NCBI RefSeq assembly: GCF_006716815.1
Contig: NZ_VFPS01000006.1
Location: 62,001 to 126,000 of the forward strand
Direction: 5' to 3'
Length of the DNA stretch: 64,000 nt
Origin: Microbacterium lacticum
Lineage (GTDB): Bacteria > Actinomycetota > Actinomycetes > Actinomycetales > Microbacteriaceae
The translations under genes and the position numbers were made by a program. Each line of letters opens with the position of its first letter. The stretch's first letter is position 1. Below are positions 8,706 to 17,892 of this stretch, in pieces. Below the pieces are notes generated by a model that was given only the letters and a program-made list of their open reading frames with translations, was not told the origin of the DNA and made no database searches.

Positions 8706-9698
8706 CTACTCCCGGGCCTTCGCCATGAGCTCGGCGCGCGGGTTCTCCTTCGGCTCCACTTCGCGGAAGCGCTCGAGAGCTTCCTTCGCCTTGTCATCCA
8801 GGTGTGCCGGCACGGCGACCTGCACCTCGGCGAGCAGGTCGCCGGTGCCCTTCGACGACTGCACGCCGCGCCCCTTCACCCGGAGCACGCGCCCCGAGGG
8901 TGTGCCCGGAGCGACCCGCAGCTTGACCGGGTCACCGCCGAGCGTCGGCACCTCGATGGTGGCGCCGAGCGCTGCCTCGGTGAAGGTGACCGGCACCGTC
9001 ACCCGCAGGTTCAGCCCATCTCGGGTGAACACGGGGTGCGGCCGCACCGTCACCTGCACGACGATGTCGCCGGGCTCGCCGCCGTCGGGAGAGGGCCGCC
9101 CACGGCCGCGCAGACGGATCTTCTGCCCGTCCGACACGCCCGCCGGGATCTTCACCTTGAACGGCTTGCCGTCTTCGCCGGCGAGGCTGATCGTCTCGCC
9201 CTTGACCGCGGTCTGGAAGTCGAGGGTCGTCCGCGCCGTGACGTCCGCGCCGCGCTGCGGCCCGCCGTAGCCGCGGAACCCGCCGGTCGACTGGCCGAAC
9301 CGGCCCGAGCCGAACCCGCCGCTCTGCTGCCCGAACATCGAGAACAGGTCGTCGAAGTCGGCCTGCTGGTACGACCCGCCGCGCGACTGGCCGAACCGAC
9401 TGAAGACGTCTTCGAATCCGCCCGCGCCGGCCGAACCGGGCGCCTGGAAGCGGGCGCTGCCCGACCCCATCGCCCGGATCTGGTCGTACTCCTCGCGCTG
9501 ATCCTTGTCGGAGAGCACCGAGTACGCCTCGCTGATCTCCTTGAACTTCGCCTCGGCGGCGGCATCGCCCTGCGTCGAGTCGGGGTGATACTTGCGCGCC
9601 AGCTTGCGATACGTCTTCTTCAGATCGGCCGCGGAGATGTCTTTTGACACGCCGAGGACCTTGTAGAAGTCCTTGTCGAACCAGTCCTGACTGGCCAT
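8706..9698 (-). CDS. dnaJ: DnaJ-type co-chaperone (CbpA-like, no zinc finger)
   Basis: The 330-aa protein has a J domain in its first 70 residues with the HPD triad (ARKYHPDSTQG). A glycine/phenylalanine-rich linker (residues about 95-150) and two beta-barrel substrate-binding C-terminal domains follow. The CxxCxGxG zinc fingers of classical DnaJ are absent, as in the actinobacterial DnaJ1/CbpA form encoded in dnaK operons. It delivers substrates to DnaK and stimulates its ATPase. It sits nine bases downstream of grpE and three upstream of hspR, all on one transcript. Confidence 0.93.
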   Translation of the reverse strand: MASQDWFDKDFYKVLGVSKDISAADLKKTYRKLARKYHPDSTQGDAAAEAKFKEISEAYSVLSDKDQREEYDQIRAMGSGSARFQAPGSAGAGGFEDVFSRFGQSRGGSYQQADFDDLFSMFGQQSGGFGSGRFGQSTGGFRGYGGPQRGADVTARTTLDFQTAVKGETISLAGEDGKPFKVKIPAGVSDGQKIRLRGRGRPSPDGGEPGDIVVQVTVRPHPVFTRDGLNLRVTVPVTFTEAALGATIEVPTLGGDPVKLRVAPGTPSGRVLRVKGRGVQSSKGTGDLLAEVQVAVPAHLDDKAKEALERFREVEPKENPRAELMAKARE

Positions 9699-9706
9699 CG
9701 CTCCCC

Positions 9707-10276
9707 TTACTCGGCCGAGCCGGCCACGACGACCTTCGCCGGTCGCAATTCGATGTCGCCGAGGCGGTAGCCGACCTCGACGACGTCGAGGATCGTGCCG
9801 TCAGCCACGCCACCCGGGTTGGGCGCGTGGAAGATCGCCTCGTGCTGCTGCGGGTCGAACGCCTCACCGGCGGTGCCGTAGGTCTCGACACCGAGCCGCG
9901 ACACGACGGCGCGCAGCTTCTCGGCGATAGCCGCGAGGGGCGACCCATCGGCGAGATCGCCGTGCTTCTCGGCGCGGTCGAGGTCGTCGAGCACGGGCAG
10001 CAGCCCCTTCGCGACCGACCCCGTGGCGCGGGCGATCTCCACCTCGCGCTGCTCTTCGGTGCGGCGGCGGTAGTTGGCGTACTCCGCCTGCACCCGCTTG
10101 AGGTCCAGCAGCAGATCCTTGTCCTCATCGGATGCCTCGGCGATGGCAGCGTCGTCGGTCTGCTCGGCGCCCAGGATGTCGTCGACCGTCAGGGAGTCCT
10201 CCTGCGAGTCGGGGCCGGATGCCGTGGCATCCGACCCCTCGTCACCGGGGACCTCGTTCTCGAAGTCCTTGGTCAT
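9707..10276 (-). CDS. grpE: GrpE nucleotide exchange factor
   Basis: The 189-aa protein has an acidic, disordered N-terminus, a long helix (DLLLDLKRVQAEYANYRRR) that forms the GrpE dimer stalk, and a C-terminal beta domain with a GVAD...VEVGYRL segment. It releases ADP from DnaK. The start follows the dnaK stop by 11 bases on the same strand. Nothing is unusual in length or motifs. Confidence 0.93.
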   Translation of the reverse strand: MTKDFENEVPGDEGSDATASGPDSQEDSLTVDDILGAEQTDDAAIAEASDEDKDLLLDLKRVQAEYANYRRRTEEQREVEIARATGSVAKGLLPVLDDLDRAEKHGDLADGSPLAAIAEKLRAVVSRLGVETYGTAGEAFDPQQHEAIFHAPNPGGVADGTILDVVEVGYRLGDIELRPAKVVVAGSAE

Positions 10277-10287
10277 GATCCGCTTTC

Positions 10288-12159
10288 TTACTTCTTCTCG
10301 TCCTCGTCGTCGACGACCTCGGCGTCGATGACGTCTTCTTCGGGGTTCGGCGTCTCACCGTTGCCGGGCTGGCCGACGTTCGGGTCGGCCTGCTCGCCGG
10401 CGGCCTGCTGCGACGCGTAGATCGCCTCGCCGAGCTTGCCCTGCGACTGGTTCAGCTTGTCGAAGGCCGTCTTCACGGCATCCTCGTCTTCACCGGCCAG
10501 CGCGGACTTCAGCGCGTCGACGTCGGCCTGGACGGAGTCCTTGACCTCGGCCGGCAGCTTGTCCTCGTTGTCCTTGATGAGCTTCTCGATCGAGTACGAG
10601 AGCGTCTCGGCCTGGTTGCGCACCTCTGCCGACTCGCGACGCTTCTTGTCCTCGGCGGCGTGCTCCTCAGCCTCGCGCACCATGCGGTCGATGTCCTCCT
10701 TCGGGAGGCTCGAGCCGCCCGTGATCGTCATCGACTGCTCCTTGCCGGTGCCCTTGTCCTTCGCGGACACGTGCACGATGCCGTTCGCGTCGATGTCGAA
10801 CGTGACCTCGACCTGCGGGATGCCCCGGGGAGCCGGCGCGATGCCGGTCAGCTCGAAGGTGCCGAGCGGCTTGTTGTCACGCGTGAACTCGCGCTCACCC
10901 TGGAACACCTGGATCGCGACCGACGGCTGGTTGTCGTCGGCGGTCGTGAACGTCTCGCTGCGCTTGGTCGGGATGGCGGTGTTGCGCTCGATGAGCTTCG
11001 TCATGATGCCACCCTTGGTCTCGATACCGAGGCTCAGGGGGGTGACGTCGATCAGCAGCACGTCCTTGCGCTCGCCCTTGAGGACACCGGCCTGCAGGGC
11101 GGCACCCACGGCGACGACCTCATCGGGGTTGACGCCCTTGTTGGGCTCCTTGCCGCCGGTGAGCTGCTTGACGAGTTCGGTGACCTGCGGCATGCGGGTC
11201 GAGCCGCCGACGAGGACCACGTGGTCGATGTCGGCGACCTTGATGCCCGCCTCGGCGACGACGTCGTTGAACGGCTTCTTCGTGCGGTCGAGCAGATCCT
11301 TCGTGAGGTCCTCGAACTTCGCGCGCGTGATCGTCTCCGACAGCGACACGGGGCCCGAGTCGGTGAGCGACAGGTACGGCAGGTTGATCGAGGTGCTCGT
11401 CGAGGATGAGAGTTCCTTCTTCGCCTGCTCCGCGGCCTCCTTGAGGCGCTGCAGCGCGATCTTGTCGCCTGAGACGTCGACGCCGGTCGTGTCCTTGAAC
11501 TGCTTGATCAGGTAGTCGACGAGGCGCTGGTCCCAGTCGTCACCGCCGAGGCGGTTGTCACCGGCGGTGGCGCGCACCTGGATGGTGGAGAAGTCGTCGT
11601 CCTTGCCCACTTCGAGCAGAGAGACGTCGAACGTGCCACCACCGAGGTCGAAGACGAGGATGAGCTCGTCCTCCTTGCCCTTGTCGAGGCCGTAGGCCAG
11701 GGCCGCCGCGGTGGGCTCGTTGATGATGCGCAGCACGTTGAGGCCGGCGATCTCCCCGGCATCCTTCGTGGCCTGACGCTCGGCGTCGTTGAAGTACGCC
11801 GGCACCGTGATGACCGCATCCGTGACGCTGTCACCGAGGTACTCCTCGGCGTCACGCTTGAGCTTCTGGAGGATGCGCGCCGAGATCTCCTGCGGCGTGT
11901 ACTGCTTGCCGTCGATCGGCTGCGTCTTCCAGTCGGTGCCCATGTGGCGCTTGACGGAGGAGATCGTGCGGTCGACGTTGGTCACAGCCTGGCGCTTGGC
12001 GGTCTCGCCGACGAGCACCTCGCCGTCCTTGGTGAATGCGACCACCGAAGGGGTCGTGCGGAAGCCTTCGGCGTTGGCGATGACCTTCGGCTCGCCACCC
12101 TCGAGGACGCTGACGACGGAGTTCGTGGTTCCGAGGTCGATTCCAACAGCACGTGCCAT
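10288..12159 (-). CDS. dnaK: DnaK, Hsp70 chaperone
   Basis: The ATG at 12159 follows an AGGAGAAAG ribosome binding site and opens [18 protein letters not shown], giving 623 aa; frames extending upstream to 12225 are not used. The nucleotide-binding domain carries [16 protein letters not shown] and [12 protein letters not shown], the substrate domain has the SLGIETKGG hinge region, and the C-terminus ends in an acidic [15 protein letters not shown] tail. It is an ATP-driven cytosolic folding chaperone and co-repressor of HspR. It is the first gene of the operon, with its promoter and HAIR site directly upstream. Confidence 0.97.
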   Translation of the reverse strand: MARAVGIDLGTTNSVVSVLEGGEPKVIANAEGFRTTPSVVAFTKDGEVLVGETAKRQAVTNVDRTISSVKRHMGTDWKTQPIDGKQYTPQEISARILQKLKRDAEEYLGDSVTDAVITVPAYFNDAERQATKDAGEIAGLNVLRIINEPTAAALAYGLDKGKEDELILVFDLGGGTFDVSLLEVGKDDDFSTIQVRATAGDNRLGGDDWDQRLVDYLIKQFKDTTGVDVSGDKIALQRLKEAAEQAKKELSSSTSTSINLPYLSLTDSGPVSLSETITRAKFEDLTKDLLDRTKKPFNDVVAEAGIKVADIDHVVLVGGSTRMPQVTELVKQLTGGKEPNKGVNPDEVVAVGAALQAGVLKGERKDVLLIDVTPLSLGIETKGGIMTKLIERNTAIPTKRSETFTTADDNQPSVAIQVFQGEREFTRDNKPLGTFELTGIAPAPRGIPQVEVTFDIDANGIVHVSAKDKGTGKEQSMTITGGSSLPKEDIDRMVREAEEHAAEDKKRRESAEVRNQAETLSYSIEKLIKDNEDKLPAEVKDSVQADVDALKSALAGEDEDAVKTAFDKLNQSQGKLGEAIYASQQAAGEQADPNVGQPGNGETPNPEEDVIDAEVVDDEDEKK

Positions 12160-12205
12160 GTCTTTCTCCTTTGCAATGGTGAAGTCCTGGACGACCAGGG
12201 ATGAA

Positions 12206-12226
12206 CCTGAGCCGTGATGACTCAAG
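12206..12226. promoter_or_regulatory. HAIR-like operator (HspR-binding site) upstream of dnaK
   Basis: CCTGAGC-N7-ACTCAAG matches the known HAIR consensus CTTGAGT-N7-ACTCAAG at all seven bases of one arm and five of seven in the other. It lies 47 bp before the dnaK start and overlaps the proposed -10 element, so bound HspR would block polymerase. A second, shorter palindrome (TGAGTCGACTCA, 12266-12277) lies upstream of the -35. Confidence 0.85.
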
Positions 12227-12253
12227 CGTAGACCCGCGTCCAGATGCTGTCAA
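12225..12253 (-). promoter_or_regulatory. Sigma-70-type dnaK promoter
   Basis: Read on the minus strand, TTGACA (12253-12248), a 17-base spacer and TACGCT (12230-12225) form a good housekeeping promoter pointing at dnaK, about 65 bp from its start. The -10 shares two bases with the HAIR-like operator. Confidence 0.75.
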
Positions 12254-12347
12254 ACAAAGTTGATATGAGTCGACTCAGGTTAGTCTGGATGACTCTGTTT
12301 GACGCTCGCTCCGACACGCCGCGGGCAGCCGACCTATAGTCGCCCGC

Positions 12348-13034
12348 ATGGCCCGACCCTCCCTGCTCGCCGTCTCGCACGGCACATCCGACGTCGACGG
12401 CGCGCGGTCGATCGCGGCGCTCGTCGCGCGGGTGGCCGAGCGGCTACCCGACGTCGAGGTCCGCGAGGCCTTCGTCGACGTGCAGCAGCCCGACGCCCCG
12501 AGCGCGCTGGCCGGCATCGACGGGCGGGCGGTGATCGTGCCGCTGCTGCTCTCCCACGGGTTCCACGTGCATCACGACCTGCACGGCATGGTCGCCGAGC
12601 GCGCCGACGCCGTGGTCACCGACCCGCTGGGCCCCGATGCGCTGCTCACCGAGGTTCTGGCGACGCGGCTCGACGGGATCGGGCATCCGGGCTACCCCGT
12701 CGTGCTCGCCGTCGCCGGCTCCCGCGACGAGCGCTCGGTGCCGGATGCCGAGGGCATGGCCACCCTGCTGCGCGACCGCACCGGGCGCCGGATCGACCTC
12801 GCGTACCTCGCGGCGCGCCATCCGGATCTGCCGACGGCGCTGGCCGCCGCTCCGGATGCCGTCGTCGCCACCTACCTGCTCGGACGCGGCTACTTCTTCG
12901 ATCTCGCTGTTCGCCAGGCAGGCGAGCACCCGATCACCCCGCCGCTGCTCGACGATCTGCTCGCTGACCAGGGCATCCCGGACGCCCTGGTCGACCTGGT
13001 CGTCGCGCGCTACGAGAGAGCACATTCTGGCTGA
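12348..13034 (+). CDS. CbiX-type sirohydrochlorin chelatase
   Basis: The 228-aa protein has the two-repeat CbiX fold: SLLAVSHGTSDVDGARSI at the N-terminus, with the metal-binding histidine, and a VIVPLLLSHGFHVHHD segment near residue 60 holding further histidines. The second repeat starts near residue 125 (VVLAVAGSRDERS) but lacks the equivalent histidine in that motif. It inserts Fe(II) (or Co) into sirohydrochlorin to make siroheme, needed by the sulfite reductase 140 bp downstream. CobA further down the cluster supplies the precursor. It is divergent from dnaK. Confidence 0.88.
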   Translation: MARPSLLAVSHGTSDVDGARSIAALVARVAERLPDVEVREAFVDVQQPDAPSALAGIDGRAVIVPLLLSHGFHVHHDLHGMVAERADAVVTDPLGPDALLTEVLATRLDGIGHPGYPVVLAVAGSRDERSVPDAEGMATLLRDRTGRRIDLAYLAARHPDLPTALAAAPDAVVATYLLGRGYFFDLAVRQAGEHPITPPLLDDLLADQGIPDALVDLVVARYERAHSG

Positions 13035-13050
13035 CCACGCCAGCCCTCGG

Positions 13051-13076
13051 GCGTCATGTTTCACGCCACATGACGC
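13051..13076. promoter_or_regulatory. Inverted repeat GCGTCATGT-N8-ACATGACGC upstream of sir
   Basis: A perfect 9-bp inverted repeat with an 8-bp spacer lies in the 138-bp gap between the chelatase and sulfite reductase genes. It has no following T-run, so an operator for the sulfur cluster is more likely than a terminator. The regulator is unknown. Confidence 0.5.
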
Positions 13077-13093
13077 CATGTTTCGCCCGTGGT

Positions 13094-13112
13094 CCTTCCG
13101 TGTCACGGAAGG
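13094..13112. promoter_or_regulatory. Palindrome CCTTCCGTG-T-CACGGAAGG upstream of sir
   Basis: A perfect 9-1-9 palindrome lies 60 bp before the sulfite reductase start and 17 bp after the preceding inverted repeat. The two sites differ in sequence, which suggests two regulators, or one site plus a hairpin in the leader. The position fits control of sulfate assimilation. Confidence 0.5.
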
Positions 13113-13172
13113 TTCCCCGCCCGGATCTGAGTACGTACCTTGATCCCCAGCCAGTCCAACCGAGGGGGCGAG

Positions 13173-14894
13173 ATGACCATCCAGCAGCCGACCGCGATCC
13201 GCGGTGCTCGCACGCGCACCAGCCGCACGCCGACCAAGCCGCACGGCCAGTGGGCGCTCGACGGCACCGAGCCGCTGAACGGCAACGAGGAGTTCAAGCT
13301 CGCCGACAACGGGCTCAACGTGCGCGAGCGCATCGAGACGATCTACGCCGACGGCGGCTTCGGGAGCATCGACCCGACCGACCTGCACGGGCGCTTCCGC
13401 TGGTGGGGTCTGTACACGCAGCGCAAGCCCGGCATCGACGGCGGCCGCACCGCCCAGGTCGAGCCGCATGAGCTCGAAGACGAGTTCTTCATGATGCGCG
13501 TGCGCATCGACGGTGGTCAGCTCACCACCCAGCAGCTGCGGGTGATCGGTGAGATCTCCACCGAGTTCGCTCGCGACACCGCCGACATCACCGACCGGCA
13601 GAACGTGCAGCTGCACTGGGTCGAGGTGCAGGACGTGCCCGAGATCTGGCGCCGCCTCGAGGCGGTCGGGCTCAGCACCACCGAGGCGTGCGGCGATGTC
13701 CCGCGCGTGATCCTCGGCTCGCCGGTCGCGGGCATCGCTGCCGACGAGCTCATCGACCCCACCCCGCAGATCCGCGAGATCGCCGACCGGTTCCTCGGGG
13801 ATGAGACCCTGTCGAACCTGCCCCGCAAGTACAAGACCGCGATCACCGGGCACCCCAGCCAGGATGTGGTGCACGAGATCAACGACTGCGCGTTCGTCGC
13901 GGTCGAGCATCCCGAACTCGGCATCGGCTACGACCTGTGGGTGGGTGGCGCCCTGTCGGTGGTGCCCCGGCTCGGCGAGCGGCTCGGCGCGTTCGTGCCG
14001 CCCGAGCGCGTGGCCGAGGTCTGGCACGGCGTCACCCGGATCTTCCGCGACTACGGCTACCGGCGCCTGCGCAACAAGGCGCGCCTGAAGTTCCTGCTCG
14101 CCGACTGGGGCACGGAGAAGTTCCGCGAGGTGCTCGAGAACGAGTACCTCGAGTCCCCGCTGCCCGACGGCGCCGCCGCCCCCAAGCCGAACAGCCTGGG
14201 CGACCACGTCGGCATCCACCGGCAGAAGGACGGCCGGTTCTTCGTAGGCGCCGCCCCGCTCGTCGGCCGCGTCTCGGGCAGCACCCTCACCGCACTGGCC
14301 GACCTCGCCGAGGCCCACGGCTCGCAGCGCATCCGCACCACCCCACACCAGAAGCTGCTCGTGCTCGACATCGATGAGAGCCGCGTCGAGAGTCTCGTCG
14401 CGGGCCTGGACGCCCTCGGCCTGTCGGCGCGGCCGAGCCTGTTCCGCCGCGGCACGATCGCGTGCACCGGCATCGAGTTCTGCAAGCTGGCGATCGTCGA
14501 GACCAAGGTCAACGCGGCCCGCGCGATCGAACAGCTCGAAGAGCGCCTGGGGGCTCTCGAACCCGAGATCGGTCGGCCGATCACGCTGCACGTGAACGGA
14601 TGCCCGAATTCGTGCGCCCGCATCCAGACCGCCGACATCGGGTTGAAGGGGCAGCTCGTGCTGATCGACGGCGAGCAGGTGCCCGGCTACCAGGTGCACC
14701 TCGGCGGCGGACTCGCGAACGTCGACCGCGAGGAGGCCGGACTCGGTCGTACCGTGCGCGGGCTGAAGGTGCCTGCGGACGGCATCGCCGACTACGCCGA
14801 GCGCGTCATCCGCCGCTACCTCGTCGATCGCACGGGCGCCGACGAGACCTTCGCGCAGTGGGCGCACCGAGCGGACGACGAGGCGCTGCAATGA
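13173..14894 (+). CDS. sir: Ferredoxin-dependent sulfite reductase
   Basis: The ATG at 13173 follows GAGGGGGCGAG and gives 573 aa (MTIQQPTAIRG). The 4Fe-4S/siroheme cysteines are present in the standard order: CTGIEFC (C-x5-C) near residue 430, then NGCPNSC (C-x3-C) near residue 475. The fold is the two-repeat nitrite/sulfite reductase. Six-electron reduction of sulfite to sulfide uses reduced ferredoxin, and both a ferredoxin and a ferredoxin reductase are encoded at the end of the same cluster. Overlap with cysH (ATGA) and the absence of nitrate genes favour sulfite over nitrite as substrate. Confidence 0.92.
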   Translation: MTIQQPTAIRGARTRTSRTPTKPHGQWALDGTEPLNGNEEFKLADNGLNVRERIETIYADGGFGSIDPTDLHGRFRWWGLYTQRKPGIDGGRTAQVEPHELEDEFFMMRVRIDGGQLTTQQLRVIGEISTEFARDTADITDRQNVQLHWVEVQDVPEIWRRLEAVGLSTTEACGDVPRVILGSPVAGIAADELIDPTPQIREIADRFLGDETLSNLPRKYKTAITGHPSQDVVHEINDCAFVAVEHPELGIGYDLWVGGALSVVPRLGERLGAFVPPERVAEVWHGVTRIFRDYGYRRLRNKARLKFLLADWGTEKFREVLENEYLESPLPDGAAAPKPNSLGDHVGIHRQKDGRFFVGAAPLVGRVSGSTLTALADLAEAHGSQRIRTTPHQKLLVLDIDESRVESLVAGLDALGLSARPSLFRRGTIACTGIEFCKLAIVETKVNAARAIEQLEERLGALEPEIGRPITLHVNGCPNSCARIQTADIGLKGQLVLIDGEQVPGYQVHLGGGLANVDREEAGLGRTVRGLKVPADGIADYAERVIRRYLVDRTGADETFAQWAHRADDEALQ

Positions 14895-15631
14895 GCATCC
14901 ACGTCACGATCGGCACTGGTCGCCGCTCCGGCGCCGACCTCGCGGCGCTCGCTGCATGCGGCAACGCCGAGCTGCGCAGCCGTCAGCCCGATGAGGCGAG
15001 TCCGGCTGAGGTCGTCGCGTGGGTGGCAGAGAACTTCGCCGTCTCGCAGGCCGCCGTCGCCTGCTCGATGGCGGATGCCGCACTCCCCCACCTCGTCGCG
15101 CAGGGCCTTCCCGGCGTCGACGTGCTGTTCCTCGACACCGGATACCACTTTCTCGAGACGGCGTTCACGCGCGACGAGGTCGCGTCGCGCCTCGATGTGG
15201 CCGTCGTCGACGTGAAACCGGAGCAGAGCGTGCGGGAGCAGGATGCCGAGTTCGGCGCCGACCTGTTCGCCCGGGACCCCGGGCTGTGCTGCGCACGACG
15301 CAAGGTCGAGCCGCTTCAGCGGGCGCTGGGCGGGTACGAGGTGTGGTTCACCGGAGTGCGCCGCGACGAGGCGCCCACCCGCGCCGCGACCGAGCTGGTC
15401 GTGTGGGACGAGCGCAACGGGCTCGTGAAGGCCAACCCGGTCGCCGCCTGGAGCTTCGACGACCTCATCGACTACGCCACCGAGCACGACGTGCCGGTGA
15501 ACCCCCTGATCGCCAACGGCTACCCCTCGATCGGCTGCGCTCCGTGCACCAGGCCGGTCGCTCCCGGCGAAGACCCCCGATCCGGACGCTGGGCCGGCCT
15601 GACGAAGACGGAATGCGGGCTGCACGTATGA
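14891..15631 (+). CDS. cysH: Phosphoadenylyl/adenylyl-sulfate reductase
   Basis: The start overlaps the sir stop by four bases and gives 246 aa. Motifs in order are VLFLDTGYHFLET near residue 80, LCCARRKVEPL near 136, GCAPCTRP near 218 and the catalytic KTECGLH at the C-terminus. The CC plus CxxC cysteines indicate a 4Fe-4S enzyme of the APS-reductase type. Such enzymes reduce adenylylsulfate (or PAPS) to sulfite with thioredoxin. The absence of an APS kinase between cysD and cysN supports APS as substrate. Confidence 0.93.
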   Translation: MSIHVTIGTGRRSGADLAALAACGNAELRSRQPDEASPAEVVAWVAENFAVSQAAVACSMADAALPHLVAQGLPGVDVLFLDTGYHFLETAFTRDEVASRLDVAVVDVKPEQSVREQDAEFGADLFARDPGLCCARRKVEPLQRALGGYEVWFTGVRRDEAPTRAATELVVWDERNGLVKANPVAAWSFDDLIDYATEHDVPVNPLIANGYPSIGCAPCTRPVAPGEDPRSGRWAGLTKTECGLHV

Positions 15632-16545
15632 GCACTGTTGTCGACCCCACCACCACCCTGAGCACGCTCGACCTGCTCGAGGCGGAGGGCATCCACATCA
15701 TCCGCGAGGTCGTCGCGGAGTTCGAGCGCCCCGTGCTGCTGTTCTCGGGCGGCAAGGACTCGGTCGTCGTGCTGCACCTCGCCGCGAAGGCCTTCGCGCC
15801 GGGACGGGTGCCCTTCCCCGTGCTGCACGTCGACACCGGCCACAACTTCCCCGAGGTCATCCGGTTCCGCGATGAGACGGTCGCACGCCTCGGCATCGAC
15901 CTCGAGGTCGCACATGTGCAGGACTACATCGACGACGGCCGGCTCGCCGAGAGACCCGACGGCACGCGCAACCCGCTGCAGACCCAGCCGCTGCTCGACG
16001 CGATCGCCGCCGGCCGCCACGACGCCGTCTTCGGCGGCGCCCGCCGCGACGAGGACAAGGCGCGCGCCAAGGAGCGCATCATCTCGCTGCGCGACGAGTT
16101 CGGCCAGTGGGACCCGCGCAACCAGCGTCCCGAGCTGTGGAGCCTGTACAACGGCCGCCACCTGCCACGGCAGCACGTGCGTGCCTTCCCGATCTCGAAC
16201 TGGACCGAGCTCGACATCTGGCGCTACATCGAGCGCGAGGGCATCGCGCTGCCGCCGCTGTACTACGCCCACGAGCGCGAGGTGTTCCGGCGCTCGGGCA
16301 TGTGGTGGGCGGTCGGCGAGTTCTCGCACCCGCGCGACGACGAGCGGGTCGTGCGCCGCACCGTGCGCTACCGCACCGTCGGAGACATGAGCTGCACCGG
16401 CGCGGTGGAGTCGGATGCCGCCGACACGGCCGCCATCGTCGACGAGGTCGCCCGCACCACCCTCACCGAGCGCGGGGCGACCAGGGCCGACGACCGCATC
16501 AGCGAGGCCGCCATGGAGGATCGCAAGAAGGACGGATACTTCTGA
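15628..16545 (+). CDS. cysD: Sulfate adenylyltransferase small subunit
   Basis: The 305-aa protein carries the PP-loop motif VLLFSGGKDSVVVLHLA near residue 30, the HVDTGHNFPEV segment, and the CysD-specific GGARRDEDKARAKER and ISNWTELDIWRYIE motifs. It activates sulfate with ATP to APS, driven by the GTPase CysN. It overlaps cysH by four bases, and its stop abuts the cysN start (TGATG). Confidence 0.95.
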   Translation: MSTVVDPTTTLSTLDLLEAEGIHIIREVVAEFERPVLLFSGGKDSVVVLHLAAKAFAPGRVPFPVLHVDTGHNFPEVIRFRDETVARLGIDLEVAHVQDYIDDGRLAERPDGTRNPLQTQPLLDAIAAGRHDAVFGGARRDEDKARAKERIISLRDEFGQWDPRNQRPELWSLYNGRHLPRQHVRAFPISNWTELDIWRYIEREGIALPPLYYAHEREVFRRSGMWWAVGEFSHPRDDERVVRRTVRYRTVGDMSCTGAVESDAADTAAIVDEVARTTLTERGATRADDRISEAAMEDRKKDGYF

Positions 16546-17843
16546 TGAGCACGTCACTGTTCCGCTTCGCGACCGCGGGCTCGGTCGACGACGGCAAGTC
16601 CACCCTGGTGGGCAGGCTGCTGCACGACGCGAAGGCGATCCTCGCCGACCAGCTCGACCAGGTCGCCGCGACCTCGCGCGCCCGCGGCTTCGCGCACGGC
16701 GCGTTCGACTTCGCGCTGCTCACCGACGGGTTGCGGGCCGAGCGCGAGCAGGGCATCACGATCGACGTCGCGTACCGCTACTTCGCCACCGACCGGCGCA
16801 GCTTCATCCTCGCCGACTGCCCCGGGCACGTGCAGTACACCCGCAACATGGTCACGGGCGCCGCCACGGCCGACGCCGTGGTCGTGCTGGTCGATGCGCG
16901 CAAGGGCGTCGTCGAGCAGACCCGGCGTCACCTGGCGGTCGCGTCGCTGCTGCGGGTGCCGCACGTGATCGTCGCGGTGAACAAGATCGACCTCACCGGC
17001 TTCGATGAGCAGGCCTATGTCGACATCGAGATCGAGGCGCTGCGCGTGGCGGACGAGCTGGGCATCAGCGCGGTGCGCGTGCTGCCCGTCTCGGCCCTCG
17101 AGGGCGACAACATCATCGACCGATCGGAGCGCACTCCGTGGTATCCCGGCGAGACACTCTTCGAGCTGCTCGAGACGCTGCCCGTGCGCGCCGACGTCGA
17201 TGAGCCGCTGCGTCTGCCGGTGCAGCTCGTGTTGCGCCCGCAGGGCGGCCTCTCGCCCGAGACCCCCGCCGACGAGGTCGAACGGCTGCGCGATTTCCGC
17301 GGCTTCGCCGGTCGCATCGCCGCGGGCGCCGTCTCGGTCGGCGATCGGGTGCAGGTGCTGCCCTCGGGCCGCGCCACCGAGGTGACCGGCGTGCACGTCG
17401 CGGGCGCCGACACCGGAACCGCCACGGTGCGCCAGTCGGTCACGCTCACCCTTGCCGATGAGATCGACGCCTCCCGCGGCGCGCTGATCGTCGCCGAGGG
17501 CTCAGCCCCCGAGCTGCGCCGGGACGCCGTGGTCGAGCTCTTCCAGCTCGACCCGCGCGCCACCGCCGCGGGCGCCCGGGTGCTCGTGAAGCACGGCACC
17601 GCGACGGTGCAGGCCCTCGTCGCCGAAGTGCTCACCCGCCGCGACCTCGAGACGTTCGCCCACGCCGATCTGGCTGCGCAGCCGGATGCGTCGCTCGCCG
17701 AGAACGAGATCGGCCGGGTGCGGCTGCGCCTGGCATCCGACCTGCCGCTCGAGCCCTACGCCCGCAGCCGCGAAGGCGGCTCGCTGCTGCTCATCCATCC
17801 CGCCGACGGCGCGACGCTCGCCGCCGGCACCGTCATCGACTGA
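16545..17843 (+). CDS. cysN: Sulfate adenylyltransferase GTPase subunit
   Basis: The 432-aa protein opens MSTSLFRFATAGSVDDGKST, an EF-Tu-type P-loop, followed by DCPGH (G3) near residue 93 and NKID (G4) near 146, then two beta-barrel domains. GTP hydrolysis drives APS formation with CysD. No C-terminal APS kinase (CysC) domain is fused, consistent with the APS-reductase form of CysH. It is in the uninterrupted plus-strand operon. Confidence 0.95.
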   Translation: MSTSLFRFATAGSVDDGKSTLVGRLLHDAKAILADQLDQVAATSRARGFAHGAFDFALLTDGLRAEREQGITIDVAYRYFATDRRSFILADCPGHVQYTRNMVTGAATADAVVVLVDARKGVVEQTRRHLAVASLLRVPHVIVAVNKIDLTGFDEQAYVDIEIEALRVADELGISAVRVLPVSALEGDNIIDRSERTPWYPGETLFELLETLPVRADVDEPLRLPVQLVLRPQGGLSPETPADEVERLRDFRGFAGRIAAGAVSVGDRVQVLPSGRATEVTGVHVAGADTGTATVRQSVTLTLADEIDASRGALIVAEGSAPELRRDAVVELFQLDPRATAAGARVLVKHGTATVQALVAEVLTRRDLETFAHADLAAQPDASLAENEIGRVRLRLASDLPLEPYARSREGGSLLLIHPADGATLAAGTVID

Positions 17844-17892
17844 CCCGACCGCGCATCACCGGACCGCAGCACGAGCCTAAGGAGGCGAAACC

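Noticed and set aside
12444..14891. 815-codon minus-strand ORF antisense to the sulfur genes
   Set aside because: It mirrors cbiX and sir in high-GC DNA, has repetitive acidic/Val-rich composition and no recognisable domain; the plus-strand genes have full motifs.
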